Assembly: GCA_027487845.1 (NCBI GenBank)
Contig: JAIYCV010000014.1
Span: forward strand, 1-64,000
Length of the DNA: 64,000 nucleotides
Direction of reading: 5' to 3'
Source of the DNA: Flammeovirgaceae bacterium
GTDB taxonomy: Bacteria > Bacteroidota > Bacteroidia > Cytophagales > Cyclobacteriaceae
Every line of letters starts with the position of its first letter. The first letter of the stretch is position 1. Shown here piece by piece: positions 43,177-53,739 of this stretch. Made by a program: the position numbers and the translations under genes. The notes under the pieces were generated by a model that was not told where the DNA came from, made no database searches, and saw only the letters and a program-made list of their open reading frames with translations.

Positions 43177-43752
43177 ATGAGCAAATTGATTCTAATCCTA
43201 AGCTTTTTAATCTTTTCAATTCAAACAAAGCAACAGACTTATCCGGTAGGCCAGATAAAAACAGACAAAGGCGAAATACTCTTTTGGTTGTACGATGAAA
43301 CCCCCATCCACAGAAAAAGCTTTATAGAACTAGCGAATAAAGGCTATTGGGATTCACTTACGTTTAACCGTGTAATCAATAATTTTGTAGCGCAGGGCGG
43401 TTGCCCCGATACACCCGAAGGCTTTTCTAAATCGCCTTACCTGCTAAAACCCGAATTTAACCCAACGCTTAAACATGTCTATGGAGCAGTGGGAGCAGGC
43501 CGAGACAACAACCCCGAGAAGCTTTCGGCTGGCTGCCAGTTTTACATCGTGCAAAACAAGAAAGGACTTGCCAGATTAGATGGCGACTATACCATTTTTG
43601 GCCAAGTTTTTAAAGGCATGAATGTGGTGGATGCCATTGTAAGTGTTAAAACCGATTCAACAGATACGCCATTGACACCAATAAAATTGGATGTTAATAT
43701 TATTCAACTTACCGCAAAGCAGTTGAAGGAAATAGGGTATGTTGTAAAATAG
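43177..43752 (+). CDS. Peptidyl-prolyl cis-trans isomerase (cyclophilin), exported
   Basis: A 191-residue cyclophilin with an N-terminal hydrophobic segment. Core motifs: IKTDKGEILFWLYDETPIHR, LTFNRVINNFVAQGGCP (Arg and Gln of the active site), SAGCQFYIVQ and YTIFGQVFKGMNVVDAI. The aromatic active-site residue differs from human CypA as in many bacterial homologues. Periplasmic location is likely. Divergent from the glutaminyl cyclase. Confidence 0.88.
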   Translation: MSKLILILSFLIFSIQTKQQTYPVGQIKTDKGEILFWLYDETPIHRKSFIELANKGYWDSLTFNRVINNFVAQGGCPDTPEGFSKSPYLLKPEFNPTLKHVYGAVGAGRDNNPEKLSAGCQFYIVQNKKGLARLDGDYTIFGQVFKGMNVVDAIVSVKTDSTDTPLTPIKLDVNIIQLTAKQLKEIGYVVK

Positions 43753-43928
43753 GAGTAAGTAAAATTATCTCTTTGTTAATTAACTAGATTTTCGATTTAA
43801 AAGTTGAATTATCTCTAAATTTGGTATAATAACACCTTTCACATGAAATCGCCATTAAGATGCTCCAAACCCAACAGCATGATAATCTCAGCGATTCCAT
43901 GTGGCAACTAAAAAACAATTATTAACGC

Positions 43929-45731
43929 ATGAAAAAAAATTACCTGGCCATACTGGCAGTTCTTGTTACCCTTGTTTTTGCTTGTACCGTAACTAAAAAT
44001 GATGGACTTGATAAGAATGCGAAAATATTCTTAACCCAATTTCAGAATACCTTGAGTAAAACGGATGACGATATTCTTTCGCTTTTTAAATCAACGCAAA
44101 GCAAAGAAGAAATTCTAAAAGGTATTGCTGTGTTGCAAAACAAGGACACCACTTTTGTTAAAACCGTATTAGTGTACGATGACGCAAAGGCCGTTTGGGA
44201 AGAAGGTTACCTGAACGTATCCATACCCGTGCAAATAATTGGCAAAGGAGCCGAGCCTGAAATCAACACGCTAACATTAAGCCTTTTTCAAAAGAAAGAC
44301 GGCAAATTTTATATTTATAAATTAGGAGGTCAAGAAGTTTACACCGCGTATTACTCTATTAAAAGCAAGATTGAAAATGCGGACGAACTAGCAAGGCGTT
44401 TAGCGGATATAAAAATTTATTACGATCGCGCGCGCGAACTACAAAAGAGCTATGATACCGTGGTTTGGTACGTGCACCACAACGACACCGCCTATTACTA
44501 TGCCGTAAACGGAACATATATCTATGACTCGCTCAATGGTAAGTCGCCCACAACTTTTAAAATGGGGTTATTGCATACCAGCGGCAAAGTAATTGTGCCC
44601 GTTGAATTCGATTTGGTTGGCAACCCTGGTATTAATTTGCCTAATGCCGTAGAAGTAAAGAAAGACGGTAAGATTGGTTATTATGGAATGGACGGTAAGC
44701 AACTTGTGCCTGTTGACTATACTTGGTTAGTGCCTTATGAAGAAGGCGAGGCAAAGGCGTTGGTAAAAAAGGATACGCTTTTCGGATGGCTCGATAAAGG
44801 ATATCAATACCATGAAAATTTCCCCACGCCCAAAGCGGAGAAATACATTAAAGATTTTGAGTATTTGACGGAGAGGAAGTTTGTACTAGGGAAGGATTAT
44901 CAGGAGATGATTAAAATGGCATGGTTGGCACCCGATAATATGTTTAGCGCTCATGGAATTGCTATTCCACCAGCATTTCTGGTGCATAATAAAATCTTTG
45001 ATCCTGTGGTGGGTCAGTTTATAGAAACTCAAAAAAGTAATCGCGAATATTTTGTTTCTGGCAATGAATACCTTGAGAATCAAAATGAAAAACCAATGAG
45101 CATTTCAACGATGATTGATGTTTTCATTTCAAATTTTAAAATCAGGTATGTTGGTGGTAGGGAAGAGTTCTATACATCTCAAAAAATTACTGTTGTTGAT
45201 AAAAAAGGGAACTTTTCAAGTTCAATTGAGATGAATGGTGATTATGATTTTAAATTCTTTAGGGTGAAGGATGACTTGTTTGGAGCTAAATATTTTTATG
45301 AAAGCTTTGGCCCAGAAGAAAACATGATCGAACAGAATATTCATTACTTCAGCTATTTTTCATTTGACGGTAAGAAATTGAAACGATTAGATTCGAAGAG
45401 GAGATTCCCATTTACTCAATTCATAAAAATCGATAGTAGTTATTTTAAAGGTGAATTTGATTTACTGCTTATTGAAGATGAAGTGCTGAAAGATGGAGGG
45501 AAATCTTCATTTTTATCTAGATCAACATTGGAATATATGCGCGATGATATCTTAGTTGACTACAATTTTATTGTTATGGATTCAGTTAGAGCGGAAAGAT
45601 TCAAGTTCGAAGATCGCTATAACCCGACCATCTCCTCCTACGAAGAAGTCTACTCCAAGGCATCTGAAATAGATAAATACAATTTAGATTTTCTGGCTAA
45701 GATTCTTGGGCCAGTCAAGAAGCCAATTTAG
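43929..45731 (+). CDS. WG-repeat-containing lipoprotein
   Basis: A 600-residue lipoprotein (lipobox LVFAC, Cys19). The middle has WG-type repeats, for example LLHTSGKVIVPVEFDLVG, then VKKDGKIGYYGMDGKQLVPV and VKKDTLFGWLDKG. The rest, from about residue 300, is unassigned and aromatic-rich. The WG repeat family has no single function. Its stop nearly touches the next gene's start. Confidence 0.7.
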   Translation: MKKNYLAILAVLVTLVFACTVTKNDGLDKNAKIFLTQFQNTLSKTDDDILSLFKSTQSKEEILKGIAVLQNKDTTFVKTVLVYDDAKAVWEEGYLNVSIPVQIIGKGAEPEINTLTLSLFQKKDGKFYIYKLGGQEVYTAYYSIKSKIENADELARRLADIKIYYDRARELQKSYDTVVWYVHHNDTAYYYAVNGTYIYDSLNGKSPTTFKMGLLHTSGKVIVPVEFDLVGNPGINLPNAVEVKKDGKIGYYGMDGKQLVPVDYTWLVPYEEGEAKALVKKDTLFGWLDKGYQYHENFPTPKAEKYIKDFEYLTERKFVLGKDYQEMIKMAWLAPDNMFSAHGIAIPPAFLVHNKIFDPVVGQFIETQKSNREYFVSGNEYLENQNEKPMSISTMIDVFISNFKIRYVGGREEFYTSQKITVVDKKGNFSSSIEMNGDYDFKFFRVKDDLFGAKYFYESFGPEENMIEQNIHYFSYFSFDGKKLKRLDSKRRFPFTQFIKIDSSYFKGEFDLLLIEDEVLKDGGKSSFLSRSTLEYMRDDILVDYNFIVMDSVRAERFKFEDRYNPTISSYEEVYSKASEIDKYNLDFLAKILGPVKKPI

Positions 45732-45732
45732 T

Positions 45733-46356
45733 GTGAGTGTTGCGGTTGGTTTAAAAAGATTTTTTTGGGGATTGCTGTTTGTGTTGGGCGCGGCACTCAC
45801 TGTTAATGCGCTTACCTACCTTAATTTTAATCCAACCTACGGCTTTTTAAAGTTAAAGCAGGCTGCTGTTGCCGCTGGCTTTTATCTTCCCTTTTACTAT
45901 TGTCACGTGTTAGTAGGTGGACTAATTCTTCTGGCAGGTTTTATTCAAGTGTCGACTTGGTTTCGCAATAGGTGGATGAGCATTCACCGTAAGGTCGGGT
46001 ACTTTTATGTATTCGGAGTTTTATTTTTTGCCGCTCCAGGCGGATTGGTAATGAGCTTCTTCGTAGATCGTGGTTGGGCTGTACTAATTAGTTTTTTGTT
46101 GCAAAGCGGGCTTTGGTTTTACTTTACAACCGTGGCCATATCAAAAATTAAAAAAGGAGATATTGCAGCACATGAACAGTGGATGTGGCGCAGTTTTTCA
46201 TTAACACTGGCGGCCATCACGCTTCGTTTGTACATTTTCTTTTCCTCCTACTATTTCGACTTAAGTCAACCAATCGCTTATGCAATTATTGCTTGGGCGA
46301 GTTGGCTTCCAAATTTGTTGTTTGTGGAATGGTTGGTGGCCAATAAACGATTATAG
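45733..46356 (+). CDS. DUF2306 membrane protein
   Basis: A 207-residue protein with about six membrane helices and the DUF2306 features: YYCHVLVGGLILLAGFIQVS, WMSIHRKVGYFYVF and AAHEQWMWRSFSLTLAAITL, with conserved histidines suggestive of a haem-binding membrane fold. GTG 45733 starts one base after the preceding stop; the open frame extends upstream but would overlap the lipoprotein gene. Confidence 0.75.
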   Translation: MSVAVGLKRFFWGLLFVLGAALTVNALTYLNFNPTYGFLKLKQAAVAAGFYLPFYYCHVLVGGLILLAGFIQVSTWFRNRWMSIHRKVGYFYVFGVLFFAAPGGLVMSFFVDRGWAVLISFLLQSGLWFYFTTVAISKIKKGDIAAHEQWMWRSFSLTLAAITLRLYIFFSSYYFDLSQPIAYAIIAWASWLPNLLFVEWLVANKRL

Positions 46357-46460
46357 CAAAGCAGTGGAAGGAGAAGGGTTTCACAAAAGAATTGTAATTC
46401 CCCAACGTTTCAACTAAACCTATTCCATCTTCTTGAGTCAAACACAAAATAAACATAAAC

Positions 46461-47720
46461 ATGGTTTCAAGAAGAGCGTTTATCAAAGCAAGTGGATTGG
46501 CCATGTTTGGTCTTGGTATTGGCGGCATACCCCTCTTTATCATGCGCGCAGCAGCGCAATCTAAAATTATAAGCCCCTATAAAAAGAGCAAAATACTAGT
46601 TTGCATTTTTCAGCGAGGCGCGATGGATGGATTAATGGCCGTTTCTCCATTTACCGATCCATATTTGAAGGAAGCCCGACCTTCGTTGTTTATGAATGCC
46701 AATAGCAACGGATCTCTATTAGATTTGGACGGCAGGTTTGGCCTGCACCCCGGTTTTCAATCGTTTCACCAGTTATTTAAAGATAAACAACTTGCCATCG
46801 TGCATGGTATGGGTTCACCCAACACTTCGCGAAGTCATTTCGATGCTCAAGATTACATGGAGAGCGGCACGCCTTTTACAAAAAACACTAGCAGTGGCTG
46901 GATGAATAGAGCGGTCGGTTTATTAGGGCATGATGGCAGTCCCTTCCGAGCAGTAAGCTTAACAAATAGCCTGCCGCGATCTTTCTATGGCGATAACCCT
47001 TCGGTAGCTATTAGCAACTTAGCTGACTTTGCCATACAGGCGAAGGGCAACAAGGCGAATGTTAATGCAGCAGCCCAAAGTTTCGAAGAACTCTACGATG
47101 CCGCTGGAGACGATCTCTTGAAAGAAACAGGCAAAGAAAGTTTCGAGGCCATGCGATTGCTGCAAAAGACAGATGTAAAAAGTTATAAACCAGCTAACGA
47201 AGCAACCTACCCGAATTCGCCTTTGGGCAATTCACTTAAACAAATTTGTCAGTTGATAAAAATGGAAGTTGGGTTAGAAATCGCTTTCGCGGAAAGTGGC
47301 GGTTGGGACACTCATTTTAATCAAGGCACAGACAAGGGCGTATTTGCGCGCAACGCTGCCGACTTGAGCAATAGTATTTCCGCTTTTTGGAAAGATCTAG
47401 GCCAACTTCAAGATGAAGTTACACTTATGACAATGACTGAATTTGGACGCACCGTTAAGCAGAACGGAACGGGCGGCACCGATCATGGCAGGGCAAGTTG
47501 TATGTTTATTGTGGGCAACGATGTGCAGGGTGGCCAAGTACACGGAGTAGTTAAACCCTTAGCACCAGAAAACCTAGCCGATGGCCGCGACTTGGCCGTA
47601 ACAACAGACTTTAGAAGTGTTTTTAGCGAAGTTGCTGACAAACACCTTAGGTTAACCAACGATAAAATTCTTTTTCCGGATTGGCACGGAGATAAAATTG
47701 GGGTAATGAAAATGAGTTGA
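46461..47720 (+). CDS. DUF1501 protein, Tat-exported
   Basis: A 419-residue protein of the DUF1501 family (alkaline-phosphatase-like/sulfatase fold). A twin-arginine signal (MVSRRAFIKASGLAMFGLGI) leads it out folded. Family motifs: VCIFQRGAMDGLMAVSPF, MGSPNTSRSHFDAQDYMESG, ESGGWDTHFNQG and TMTEFGRTVKQNGTGGTDHG. It pairs with DUF1800 just downstream (74-base gap), as in many Bacteroidota and Planctomycetes. Activity unknown. Confidence 0.9.
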   Translation: MVSRRAFIKASGLAMFGLGIGGIPLFIMRAAAQSKIISPYKKSKILVCIFQRGAMDGLMAVSPFTDPYLKEARPSLFMNANSNGSLLDLDGRFGLHPGFQSFHQLFKDKQLAIVHGMGSPNTSRSHFDAQDYMESGTPFTKNTSSGWMNRAVGLLGHDGSPFRAVSLTNSLPRSFYGDNPSVAISNLADFAIQAKGNKANVNAAAQSFEELYDAAGDDLLKETGKESFEAMRLLQKTDVKSYKPANEATYPNSPLGNSLKQICQLIKMEVGLEIAFAESGGWDTHFNQGTDKGVFARNAADLSNSISAFWKDLGQLQDEVTLMTMTEFGRTVKQNGTGGTDHGRASCMFIVGNDVQGGQVHGVVKPLAPENLADGRDLAVTTDFRSVFSEVADKHLRLTNDKILFPDWHGDKIGVMKMS

Positions 47721-47794
47721 TCAGGTTACAACCAAAAGATGTATAAACAGATATTCATCTATTATGGCCTTAAAAAGTAAAATAACATTAACAG

Positions 47795-49696
47795 ATGAAA
47801 AAATTGAAAGGTATTCGATTAGTTCTTTTTGCGAGCGTGCCACTTGTACTTACTTCCTTTTCGCTTAACACAAAATCAAAAGTTAAATTTCCGTATGCTC
47901 AGGCAGGCTTAACAGATCGGCAAGCTGCTGCGCACCTGCTTAGCCGCTTTACGTTTGGCGCAAAGCCAGGCGATATTGACAATGTATTGGAAATGGGGCT
48001 TGAAGCTTGGTTTGCGAAACAATTGGCAGGCGACTTGCCAGATCCAATAGTGGCCGATAAGTTACGTATGTATGATGCTTTGCAGTTAACTAATACTCAA
48101 GCTTTAGACTTGTTTCCAGATGCTGGCGAACTGCGAAAAATGGCGTTGGAAGAAGGAGTAATCACCAAAGACTCCCTCACCGATTTAGATAAAAAGGAAT
48201 ACAAAGAAAAGCTAAAGGCCTATGCTTTATCCAAAGGCTTTCGCGAGGTGAAAGAACTGCATCGTCAATTTATCAGTCAGAAAATCATCAGGGCCGTGGA
48301 TGGCACCAATCAATTGCGCGAAGTGCTTGTCGATTTTTGGTTTAATCACTTCAATGTGTCGGTCACAAAAAAGCAATGTGCCATGTTCATTCCCGCTTAT
48401 GAGCGAGATGTCATCCGACCAAATGTTTCTGGTAAGTTCGAAAATTTGCTCTTAGCAACTGCTAAATCGCCAGCGATGTCGTTTTACCTCGATAACTTTT
48501 CGAGCGTTGGCATCAATGAGCGTTTCGAGAAGGCCGCAAATAGTAAAGTAGCTAAGAAAAAAATGGCGGGGAAGTTGGAACTAACAAATGAACAAATGGC
48601 ACAGCGCGAGAAGAAAAGGAAAACACAAGGCCTGAACGAAAATTATGCGCGCGAGGTAATGGAGTTGCACACGTTGGGTGTAGACGGAGGGTATAGCCAA
48701 AAGGATGTAACCGAAGCTGCACGTGTTTTAACAGGTTGGACAGTCTACCCGATGGGTAAAAATGAAAAAGCGGCAAATATTCAAAAACTCATGAACAAAG
48801 TGGGAAATGAAGGCCTTGCCAATAATGGCTTCGTGCGGGAGGGTGATTTCCTTTTTGCTATGAACCGCCATGACTCAAAAATGAAGACAGTACTTGGCCA
48901 TACCTTTGGGGCCGAAGGCTATACGGAGGGAGTTGATCTGCTCACAATGCTGGCACACCATACTTCAACAGCTGTATTCATCAGCAGGAAATTAGCAGTA
49001 CGTTTTGTAAGCGACAACCCACCGCAATCATTAATCGATAAAATGGCAAAAACGTTTTTAGATACCGATGGTAACATTAGCGAAGTACTTACAACACTTG
49101 CATCGTCACCTGAATTTTGGAGCGAACAAAGCCTGCGCGCTAAAACAAAGTCGCCTTTTGAATATGCAGTAAGCACCTTGCGCGCTCTTAATGCTCATAT
49201 AAAGCAACCGTGGCAATTAAATAACTGGATTACTAAAATGGGACAGAAACTCTATTACTACCAGGCTCCGACAGGCTATCCTGATAAAGGCCAGTATTGG
49301 ATTAACACCGGCTCGTTGTTAAACCGGATGAATTTTGGCTTGGCAATAGCGGGTGGTAAAGTGCCTGGCATCGCGTTCGATTTGGTGGCACTGAATAATA
49401 ATCATGAGCCCGAAAGTGCCGAGGCTGCGTTGCCGATCTATGCAAGGCTAATGCTGCCCGAGCGCAACTTAGACCCGACTATAAAACGATTGACGCCCTT
49501 CATTAATCACCCTTCTCTGGAGCGAAAAGTAGAAAATGCGAGCAAGCAAAAAAACGTTGCGGACAGCTTGAGCGGCATCCACGCGATGGACGATGATGCA
49601 GCAACTAACCAAAAGGAAAAAGTGCTGAATGAAAAAAACATGTTGGCACAAGTGGTGGGTATTATTATTGGTTCACCCGAGTTTCAAAGGCGTTAG
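47795..49696 (+). CDS. DUF1800 protein
   Basis: A 633-residue exported protein. DUF1800 features: AAAHLLSRFTFGAKPGDIDN near residue 45, LVDFWFNHFNVSVTKKQCAM, GLNENYARELME-like sequence (here GLNENYAREVMELHTLGVDG), and SPFEYAVSTLRALNAHI. A lysine-rich insert at about residues 245-280 looks low-complexity. The usual order is DUF1800 then DUF1501; here it is reversed. Function unknown; the pair is thought to act outside the cytoplasm. Confidence 0.88.
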   Translation: MKKLKGIRLVLFASVPLVLTSFSLNTKSKVKFPYAQAGLTDRQAAAHLLSRFTFGAKPGDIDNVLEMGLEAWFAKQLAGDLPDPIVADKLRMYDALQLTNTQALDLFPDAGELRKMALEEGVITKDSLTDLDKKEYKEKLKAYALSKGFREVKELHRQFISQKIIRAVDGTNQLREVLVDFWFNHFNVSVTKKQCAMFIPAYERDVIRPNVSGKFENLLLATAKSPAMSFYLDNFSSVGINERFEKAANSKVAKKKMAGKLELTNEQMAQREKKRKTQGLNENYAREVMELHTLGVDGGYSQKDVTEAARVLTGWTVYPMGKNEKAANIQKLMNKVGNEGLANNGFVREGDFLFAMNRHDSKMKTVLGHTFGAEGYTEGVDLLTMLAHHTSTAVFISRKLAVRFVSDNPPQSLIDKMAKTFLDTDGNISEVLTTLASSPEFWSEQSLRAKTKSPFEYAVSTLRALNAHIKQPWQLNNWITKMGQKLYYYQAPTGYPDKGQYWINTGSLLNRMNFGLAIAGGKVPGIAFDLVALNNNHEPESAEAALPIYARLMLPERNLDPTIKRLTPFINHPSLERKVENASKQKNVADSLSGIHAMDDDAATNQKEKVLNEKNMLAQVVGIIIGSPEFQRR

Positions 49697-49763
49697 ACGT
49701 TTCAATTTTTTCTAATTGAAGATGTGTTTGCTTCACGTAGATTTTTTTGGCTAGCTTTCGTTT

Positions 49764-52700
49764 ATGAAATATCTGGCTATAGGTTTTTTTTTAGTGCGCT
49801 GTTCATTAGTTAGCGCGCAAGCCATAAAAACAGTAGTGCAAAAAGGGCACGAACTAGCCGTGCTTACGGTTGTCATCAGCCCCGATAGCAGCTATGCAGC
49901 TACGGGCAGCCGCGATAAATCGGTGAAGCTATGGGAGCTAAGCACAGGCCGTGAAGTAAGAAGCTTTCTGGGCCACACTGCTTCGGTCACTAGTATCGAT
50001 TTTAGCACCGATGGAAATTATCTCATTTCAGGAAGCAACGATAAATCAGCGCGCATATGGGAGGTGAAAACAGGAAATGAAATTCTTTTTGTACAACCAG
50101 ATCAAGAGCGCATAACCGATGTTGCGTTCGATCCGAAAGGAAAATTCTTTGTCACGGTAGGTTTTGGGGGCAAGGCGATTGTCTGGGAGTTTCCTTCCAA
50201 AAAAAAGATAAAGGAATTTACTGCTGATGGATATGCGGGATCGGGCGGATCTATAAATTTAGCCATTAGTGCAAACGGAGAGTGGCTGGCAATTGGCGAA
50301 GACAACAGTGTTACGAATGTTTATAAAACGTCCTCATGGGAAAGGGCTCATCTGTTTAATTTTTCCGAGTTCTCTTCGTGCGGGGGTTGCTACACTGATG
50401 TTGAATTTTCACCCGATAGTCGTTATTTAGTAAAAGCCTCCAATCGGGGAGAGGTAGCGCGTTATAACCTCAATTCCGGTAGCCTTGCTAAACGGTATAC
50501 GAAGAAAGTAGACGATTTAAGATCTGTGAAGTTCAGTCGCGATGGAAAGCAATTGGTAATTGCCAGTGAAAAATACATTACACTCTACGATGCTGAAAAA
50601 GGTGACTCGCTGGAGACGATCAATAGTGATACGGAGGCAAAAATAAATAATGCCGTTTTTTCTGTTGATGGAAAAAAAGTCTTGTTAGCGTCCGATGCCA
50701 ACGTGGTGCAGATTTGGGATCTCGTAAGGCGCAAAAAAGTTTCCGAGCTCACGGGGTTCTTAAATAAAGTAGACAAAGGTGGGGTAACGTACGATCCAAA
50801 TTCGTATTGGGATGCTAGCATTGCAAGATACATTCGATTCAAAGATCCCTTGGTGTTGAGTCACGATAACAAAACGCTTTTGAAAGGAAAATTTGGGTTG
50901 AAGGCAAAACGGTGGGACATTGCCACAGGTAAAACAGAGATGGAATATGCTGGCCACCAAAAAGCCGTACTCTGCTACCAATATAGCAGCGATGAAAAAA
51001 AATTGGTGACGGGTGCAGGCGATGGCACTGTAATAATTTGGGATACTGCCAGTGGAGATACACTTCGCGTTCTCAAATCGTATAGAGAACCTGTATTTGA
51101 TGTGAATTTTAGCAATGACGACAGCAAAATAGTAAGTACAAGCTGGGAAGGCGTGATGAAAATTCATGATGCAACTACAGGCGAAAAGCTAAGTCATTTT
51201 GAAATAGAAAAAGGGTCTGTCTACAATGCTATTTTTAGTCGCAATGATTTGTACCTTATTACGGCCTCTCTGCCCGATGGTCTGCAGATGCGTGAAATCG
51301 ATACACATAAAGTCATTCGTGACTTTGTTGGTCACACCGAGACGGTTTCCTCCATTCGACTAACTCGAGACGGTAGAAAATTACTGAGCGCTAGTTGGGA
51401 TGGCACTGTGCGCCTATGGGACATAGCAACAGGTTTGGCCGATCGAAAATTCAGCGATCATAAAGGGAGTGTATATGCTGCTATATTCAACAGTTCAGAG
51501 AAAGCGGTCTTTAGCGCGGGAGCGGACCGAACGATTCGTTTGTGGGAGGTCGCATCAGGTAAAACAATAAAAACATTTATTGGTCATCAAAGCGAAGTGT
51601 GTAGTTTACAACTAACCACCGATGAGAAAATGCTCATTAGCCATAGTGTGGATGGAGTAACTAAATTTTGGGATTTGAATTCAGGTGAGGAGTTTTTTGA
51701 ACACATACACCTAGGTGAAAAAGAGTGGATGGCAAAAAGCCCTGATGGTTATTTTAACGGAACTCAGGAAGCACGTCAATTTATTCATTTTGTAGATGGC
51801 CTCAAGACGTATTCAGTTGACCAGTTTTTTGATGAATTTTATCGACCCGATTTACTGCCCAAGATATTTAAGAATAGAGGAGGCAATGATGGATTCAAAG
51901 GCATTCAGGGGAAATTGCAGAAATCTCTACCCCCTTCAGTAAAAGTAGCGGCCTTAGAATCGTCCGATCCTACTAAAGCAGATATTTTTGTGAAAGTCAT
52001 CGACAACGGTGCAGGTGTAGCAAATTTGAAATTGTTTCACAACGGCAAGTCAATTAACATCGACAAAACTCAACTTAAACTGCCTCAGGGGAAGGACGAA
52101 TCCACTACCTACCATCATATTGTTTCGCTTGTGGGTGGCACCAATACGTTTTCAGCTACCGCGGTAAATAATGATAGAATCGAATCAGACGCTAACTCCA
52201 CCGAGCTTTTTTCGGAGCAAGCTTCAAAATCCTGCATTTGTTATCTATTTGCAGTAGGTATCAATCAATACAAAAACCCACGAATGCTTCTAAACTACGC
52301 TAAGCCTGATGCTGAGTCGTTTGGTAAGGTGATGGACGCCAAGGGAAAACTATTTAAGAACGTGGAGATGATTTCATTGTATGATGCCGAAGCTACACGC
52401 GCCAATATTTTGAAAACGTTGGACGAAATTGCTACGAAAGTGCATCAAGAAGATGTTTTCATTTTTTATTATGCAGGGCACGGCAGTATGGTAGAGAACC
52501 AATTTTTCTTCATTCCCACCGAAAGTTCGCGCCTCTATGATTTTGGTGCGTTGCAGAAGGAAGCAATAGAGGCAAGTGTGTTGCAAGATAAATTCAAAAA
52601 CATAAAAGCACTCAAACAGTTGATTGTAATGGACGCCTGTCAAAGCGGTGGTTCGGTAGAGTTATTGGCAACCCGCGGAGCAGCCGAAGAAAAAGCGATT

Positions 52701-52988
52701 GCACAACTCTCCCGCAGTGCTGGTATTCACGTAATGGCCTCCGCAGGAAGTGAGCAGTTTGCCGCGGAATTTGGTGAGCTCGGGCATGGATTGTTCACTT
52801 ACTTATTGATCAAAGCGTTACAGGGGAATGCAGACGGTGCCCCCAAAGATGGAAAAGTGACCGTTTACGAATTAAAATCATACCTAGACGACCAAGTGCC
52901 CGAGATGACGCGCAAGTTGAAAGGGAAGCCGCAATACCCGCATACGTTTTCGCGCGGCCAGGATTTTCCAGTAGTTATTGAAAACTAA
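49764..52988 (+). CDS. WD40-repeat protein with C-terminal caspase domain
   Basis: A 1074-residue protein. Signal peptide at 1-19 (ending SLVSAQ). Residues 25-640 are WD40 repeats, at least ten recognisable by their D-x-T-V-x-x-W-D endings (for example GDGTVIIWD, WDGTVRLWDIATG, ADRTIRLWEVASG), enough for two propellers. A linker with an Ig-like segment (750-810) follows. The caspase domain (about 826-1070) has the catalytic dyad His906 in IFYYAGHGSM and Cys959 in VMDACQSGG. Propeller-caspase fusions are thought to sense and respond to ligand or assembly; the target is unknown. No T9SS tail. Confidence 0.9.
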   Translation: MKYLAIGFFLVRCSLVSAQAIKTVVQKGHELAVLTVVISPDSSYAATGSRDKSVKLWELSTGREVRSFLGHTASVTSIDFSTDGNYLISGSNDKSARIWEVKTGNEILFVQPDQERITDVAFDPKGKFFVTVGFGGKAIVWEFPSKKKIKEFTADGYAGSGGSINLAISANGEWLAIGEDNSVTNVYKTSSWERAHLFNFSEFSSCGGCYTDVEFSPDSRYLVKASNRGEVARYNLNSGSLAKRYTKKVDDLRSVKFSRDGKQLVIASEKYITLYDAEKGDSLETINSDTEAKINNAVFSVDGKKVLLASDANVVQIWDLVRRKKVSELTGFLNKVDKGGVTYDPNSYWDASIARYIRFKDPLVLSHDNKTLLKGKFGLKAKRWDIATGKTEMEYAGHQKAVLCYQYSSDEKKLVTGAGDGTVIIWDTASGDTLRVLKSYREPVFDVNFSNDDSKIVSTSWEGVMKIHDATTGEKLSHFEIEKGSVYNAIFSRNDLYLITASLPDGLQMREIDTHKVIRDFVGHTETVSSIRLTRDGRKLLSASWDGTVRLWDIATGLADRKFSDHKGSVYAAIFNSSEKAVFSAGADRTIRLWEVASGKTIKTFIGHQSEVCSLQLTTDEKMLISHSVDGVTKFWDLNSGEEFFEHIHLGEKEWMAKSPDGYFNGTQEARQFIHFVDGLKTYSVDQFFDEFYRPDLLPKIFKNRGGNDGFKGIQGKLQKSLPPSVKVAALESSDPTKADIFVKVIDNGAGVANLKLFHNGKSINIDKTQLKLPQGKDESTTYHHIVSLVGGTNTFSATAVNNDRIESDANSTELFSEQASKSCICYLFAVGINQYKNPRMLLNYAKPDAESFGKVMDAKGKLFKNVEMISLYDAEATRANILKTLDEIATKVHQEDVFIFYYAGHGSMVENQFFFIPTESSRLYDFGALQKEAIEASVLQDKFKNIKALKQLIVMDACQSGGSVELLATRGAAEEKAIAQLSRSAGIHVMASAGSEQFAAEFGELGHGLFTYLLIKALQGNADGAPKDGKVTVYELKSYLDDQVPEMTRKLKGKPQYPHTFSRGQDFPVVIEN

Positions 52989-53021
52989 AATTTAGCGTAT
53001 TGTTAGCGGTAATGAGTTCAC

Positions 53022-53555
53022 TCAGTAGTACTTCATTTTCATTATCACATGTGTGTTGCCCGCCAACAAAAATTTAAAATCTGAAAACACGGGCCTGCGC
53101 AATGCAGCGTGGTAATAGTTTGAAAAAGCGTGACCTTCCTTTGGTAAAAACCAACCCATATCCAATTTCCAATTGCTGTTCTCATCGTCTTGCAAAGCAA
53201 TGCCCATTACTTTAGATGCAAAGCCTTGATAAGTTGCCGTATAGGTACCGTCAACTATCTCTGACTTAGGAACCACTATTCGCAAAAAGCCTTTATCGTG
53301 CGGAAAGGGGGTTGTTTCATCATAAAATTTAAATCGAATTACCCCGTTTTTGTTGCGAATGTTAGTTACTGTAATGGTAATAGAATAGGTGGTCTCTTTG
53401 TTGGTAGGCATCGGTACCGACTCATTTACCATAAACACCGTAAGCTTGTCTTTAGAATTGCTTGACCGATACACCTTAGCATACAATGAATCGCGCTGCC
53501 CGTTGGCTATTAATGGTAAAAGGAGAAGATAGAAGAAAGTAGTTTTTAGCAACAT
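53022..53555 (-). CDS. DUF2141 exported protein
   Basis: A 177-residue protein with a signal peptide (ending LIANGQ). The core (ITITVTNIRNKNGVIRFKFY, then GIALQDDENSNWKLDMGWF and EGHAFSNYYHAA) is the DUF2141 family, small secreted beta proteins of unknown role common in Bacteroidota. Convergent with the WD40-caspase gene, 33 bases apart. Confidence 0.75.
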   Translation of the reverse strand: MLLKTTFFYLLLLPLIANGQRDSLYAKVYRSSNSKDKLTVFMVNESVPMPTNKETTYSITITVTNIRNKNGVIRFKFYDETTPFPHDKGFLRIVVPKSEIVDGTYTATYQGFASKVMGIALQDDENSNWKLDMGWFLPKEGHAFSNYYHAALRRPVFSDFKFLLAGNTHVIMKMKYY

Positions 53556-53739
53556 GCCTCTAAGTTAGCAAGAATACTTTATACTTTCGGTTAGGTTATG
53601 ATCACAACTAACTTTCACCTAATCAAAATAATTCGCTACGTCTCTGCCTTCGAGAAATGAATCGAACAAAAGCCACAGAATCTGCAAATTTTAAGTAAAC
53701 AACGGCAGCAGCTACCTAATGACAATGCCGCGCCTTTTT

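Noticed and set aside
43843-43911. 22-codon leader-peptide candidate before the WG-repeat lipoprotein
   Set aside because: A -7-like TAAATTTG lies just upstream (43816-43823) but no -33 element, attenuator hairpin or codon bias supports it.
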